Assembly (NCBI GenBank): GCA_023436395.1
Contig: JAEZJJ010000118.1
Span: 1 to 60,088 of the forward strand
Source of the DNA: Bacillota bacterium
Lineage (GTDB): Bacteria > Bacillota > Clostridia > Lachnospirales > Cellulosilyticaceae
Direction: 5' to 3'
DNA length: 60,088 bases
Positions 58,479-60,088 of this stretch are shown in pieces. Both the position numbers and the translations under genes were made by a program. The first letter of the stretch is position 1. Each line of letters opens with the position of its first letter. The notes under the pieces were generated by a model. It was given only the letters and a program-made list of their open reading frames with translations. It was not told where the DNA came from and ran no database searches.

Positions 58479-60041
58479 TTACATCACCGCCTTGTGTTGT
58501 AATAAGGTAAGATGATTGTAATTAGAGAGAGTTTCTCTAGCTTTTAGTGAAATAGGATCTATATATTCTCTTTCACGGTGAAGTACATCTAATCGATGGT
58601 CACATATTGCTTGAACCTTTTCACAGCTCATGTCTAAAGGTGAAATGACTTCTAACTCTTTAAGTGCTGTTTCAACAATATCTAGACCTCTTTCATAAAT
58701 GACATCTAGAACTTCTAGAAAACCTTTGGGATCTTTGTTATAATAATAATTGTAAATGTTTTGTATCCTGGTGTCCGCCTTAAGCAATGCTGTGCTATGG
58801 GTTAGGGCACCTGGTTTTTTATATAGCGTTCGAAGATAATGTTTTATTTCAATCACCCAATCGTGATTTTTATAGCTTCTAGTATGAGTTGCTACAATAA
58901 GTGAATTATGATAAGTGACGATTTTATCCGTATAAGCTTTTAATAGTACCATTTTACCCACTAAATCATCAGGAACAGAATAGTGATTCTGACTGAAGAT
59001 AACCGTAGCATATTTATCAACTCTTACTTCAGTTGCAATACAGCTTTCAAACTTAGGTAATCTAGATCCTAAGTGACTTTGTTCTTCTTTAAATACTTGG
59101 GAAGGAATCAGTCCATTAGAGATTCTTTGGTGATTAAGCCTTGTGCATGTTGCTAATAAATGGACATTTGCTTCATCTAAGCTTGAGAAATGATCTTGAA
59201 TAGAGAATGCTTTACGTCTAAGGAATTCTACACTTCTTTCTACATGACCTTTTTCATTACCACTAGCGATATTGCAAAAACGGAACTTAAAACCATAGTA
59301 GATAGACAACTCTGATAGTGCTTTTGTTGGTTCTTTTTCATAAAGGCCGACAAACCTTTTAACTGCAACTTTCATGTTGTCATATACCATAGTTTGAAAT
59401 GTGCCGCCACAGTAATCAAAGAACTCCGTATGGGATTGTTGAAAAGCTGCAGTATCTTGAGCTCTAAATAGCATGGCAAAACGATAGTTGCTTTTAGCAG
59501 CTGTAAACACTGCCATTTGATACGGTTTAAACCCTTGATTATCAATATTTAACTTTACTTCACCCCAGTCAAACTCACAAACATCACCAGGTAAGTATTC
59601 TTGTCTGATATAAGCCTCATTATGCCTCTGTGCCGCATCTTCTACAAGACGTTTCACCGTAGAATAACTAATATCAAAATTTCTTGCCTTTAAGAGCTCA
59701 TAAATATCAATCTTCTTCATAACTTGTTTGGTACGCCCAGAAGAGCGTTTAACCCTATTAGCTTCTAAACATTCCTCAATAATTTCTAAGACATCATCTG
59801 TTACTTTGATAGGTTTTCTAGTAGAAGCATTATACTTTGGCTTTTCAACTATAGATTGAATGATTTCATTACAATCCGTTTGAGGATTAGCTAGTAAGAG
59901 TGCCTCTTTTTGTTGCCTATACTCGCTAATATATTTATTAACAGTATCTTTGCTGATATGTAGGATTCTAGCAATTTCTCGGTTAGACATTCCATCAATA
60001 TGTTTGAGTATAATTTGTTGCTTATGCGTCAATGTAATCAC
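58479..60041 (-). CDS. istA: IS21 transposase IstA
   Basis: 520 residues. N-terminal helix-turn-helix (HKQQIILKHIDGMSNREIARILHISKDTVNKYISEYR), DDE integrase core (PGDVCEFDWGEV, MVYDNMK, and GHVERSVEFLRRKAF) and C-terminal Mu-B-like part. All three acidic residues seem present (D, D, E). The start could be GTG 60041 or TTG 60032; both have AAGGAG nearby. Intact, so likely active. Confidence 0.92.
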   Translation of the reverse strand: MITLTHKQQIILKHIDGMSNREIARILHISKDTVNKYISEYRQQKEALLLANPQTDCNEIIQSIVEKPKYNASTRKPIKVTDDVLEIIEECLEANRVKRSSGRTKQVMKKIDIYELLKARNFDISYSTVKRLVEDAAQRHNEAYIRQEYLPGDVCEFDWGEVKLNIDNQGFKPYQMAVFTAAKSNYRFAMLFRAQDTAAFQQSHTEFFDYCGGTFQTMVYDNMKVAVKRFVGLYEKEPTKALSELSIYYGFKFRFCNIASGNEKGHVERSVEFLRRKAFSIQDHFSSLDEANVHLLATCTRLNHQRISNGLIPSQVFKEEQSHLGSRLPKFESCIATEVRVDKYATVIFSQNHYSVPDDLVGKMVLLKAYTDKIVTYHNSLIVATHTRSYKNHDWVIEIKHYLRTLYKKPGALTHSTALLKADTRIQNIYNYYYNKDPKGFLEVLDVIYERGLDIVETALKELEVISPLDMSCEKVQAICDHRLDVLHREREYIDPISLKARETLSNYNHLTLLQHKAVM

Positions 60042-60088
60042 TCCTTATCCTCCTTTCAGTTATTACTGAAAGGATAACATATATTTGT

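Larger units (their letters stand above)
57646..60088 (-). mobile_element. IS21-family insertion sequence (left end outside window)
   Basis: Contains istA and istB in one operon, reading leftward. The end near 57646 begins TGTCAACCC, fitting IS21 ends, and includes repeats of AGGTCA. The matching inverted repeat is beyond 60088, so the exact left boundary is unseen. Bases 60042-60088 hold an inverted repeat CTTTCAGTTATTACTGAAAG. Confidence 0.85.

Overview
The window is AT-rich Gram-positive DNA with strong AGGAGG-type ribosome binding sites and frequent GTG/TTG starts. A 550-residue glutamyl-tRNA synthetase and several gene families I associate with Clostridia suggest a clostridial (Lachnospirales-like) chromosome. 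The genus cannot be fixed from this sequence alone.

Layout. (1) 1-5.6 kb is host chromosome: the end of an ABC-type nitrate/sulfonate/thiamine-precursor-like importer (binding protein, permease, ATPase), a family 2 glycosyltransferase, gltX, an amidase-domain protein and a tRNA-Thr(CGU) gene. (2) 5.6-50.1 kb is an apparently complete temperate prophage, integrated in the 3' half of that tRNA and bounded by a 58-bp direct repeat (5604-5661 and 50087-50144). Its tail is contractile (sheath, tube, XkdN-T-like baseplate set), so it is a PBSX/myovirus-like phage. It reads: integrase and repressor/ImmA-like protease (leftward); antirepressors; recombination and replication (SbcC-like ATPase, candidate annealing protein, RecE/RecB-like nuclease, DnaD-like initiator, helicase-loader-like protein, resolvase-like nuclease); many small genes with a PAPS-reductase-like protein and a DNA methyltransferase; a second tyrosine recombinase and ArpU-like late regulator; terminase, portal, a MuF head protein with a JAMM-like C-terminal domain; capsid, tail, fibre, holin-like proteins and endolysin; then a right-arm cargo region with small independently terminated genes, including a candidate type I toxin-antitoxin locus.

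(3) 50.1-55.7 kb looks like a relic of a second, related element in tandem. It begins at the prophage attR, keeps a short segment that matches the prophage just after its endolysin, carries its own cargo, and ends at a third, variant copy of the tRNA-Thr 3' half (55679-55724). The cargo is a Dam-type adenine methyltransferase overlapping a 759-residue protein that joins a PD-(D/E)xK nuclease domain to a DGQHR (DndB/DpdB-like) domain. This looks like an undescribed or little-described restriction-modification-like defence operon and is the most interesting part of the window. (4) 55.7-60.1 kb holds decayed genes, a lone Cap4/DUF4297-like nuclease with C-terminal zinc ribbons, an Rpn-type transposase/nuclease relic and an IS21-family element that runs off the window end. 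Together, regions 2-4 make the tRNA-Thr gene a layered integration and defence hot spot.
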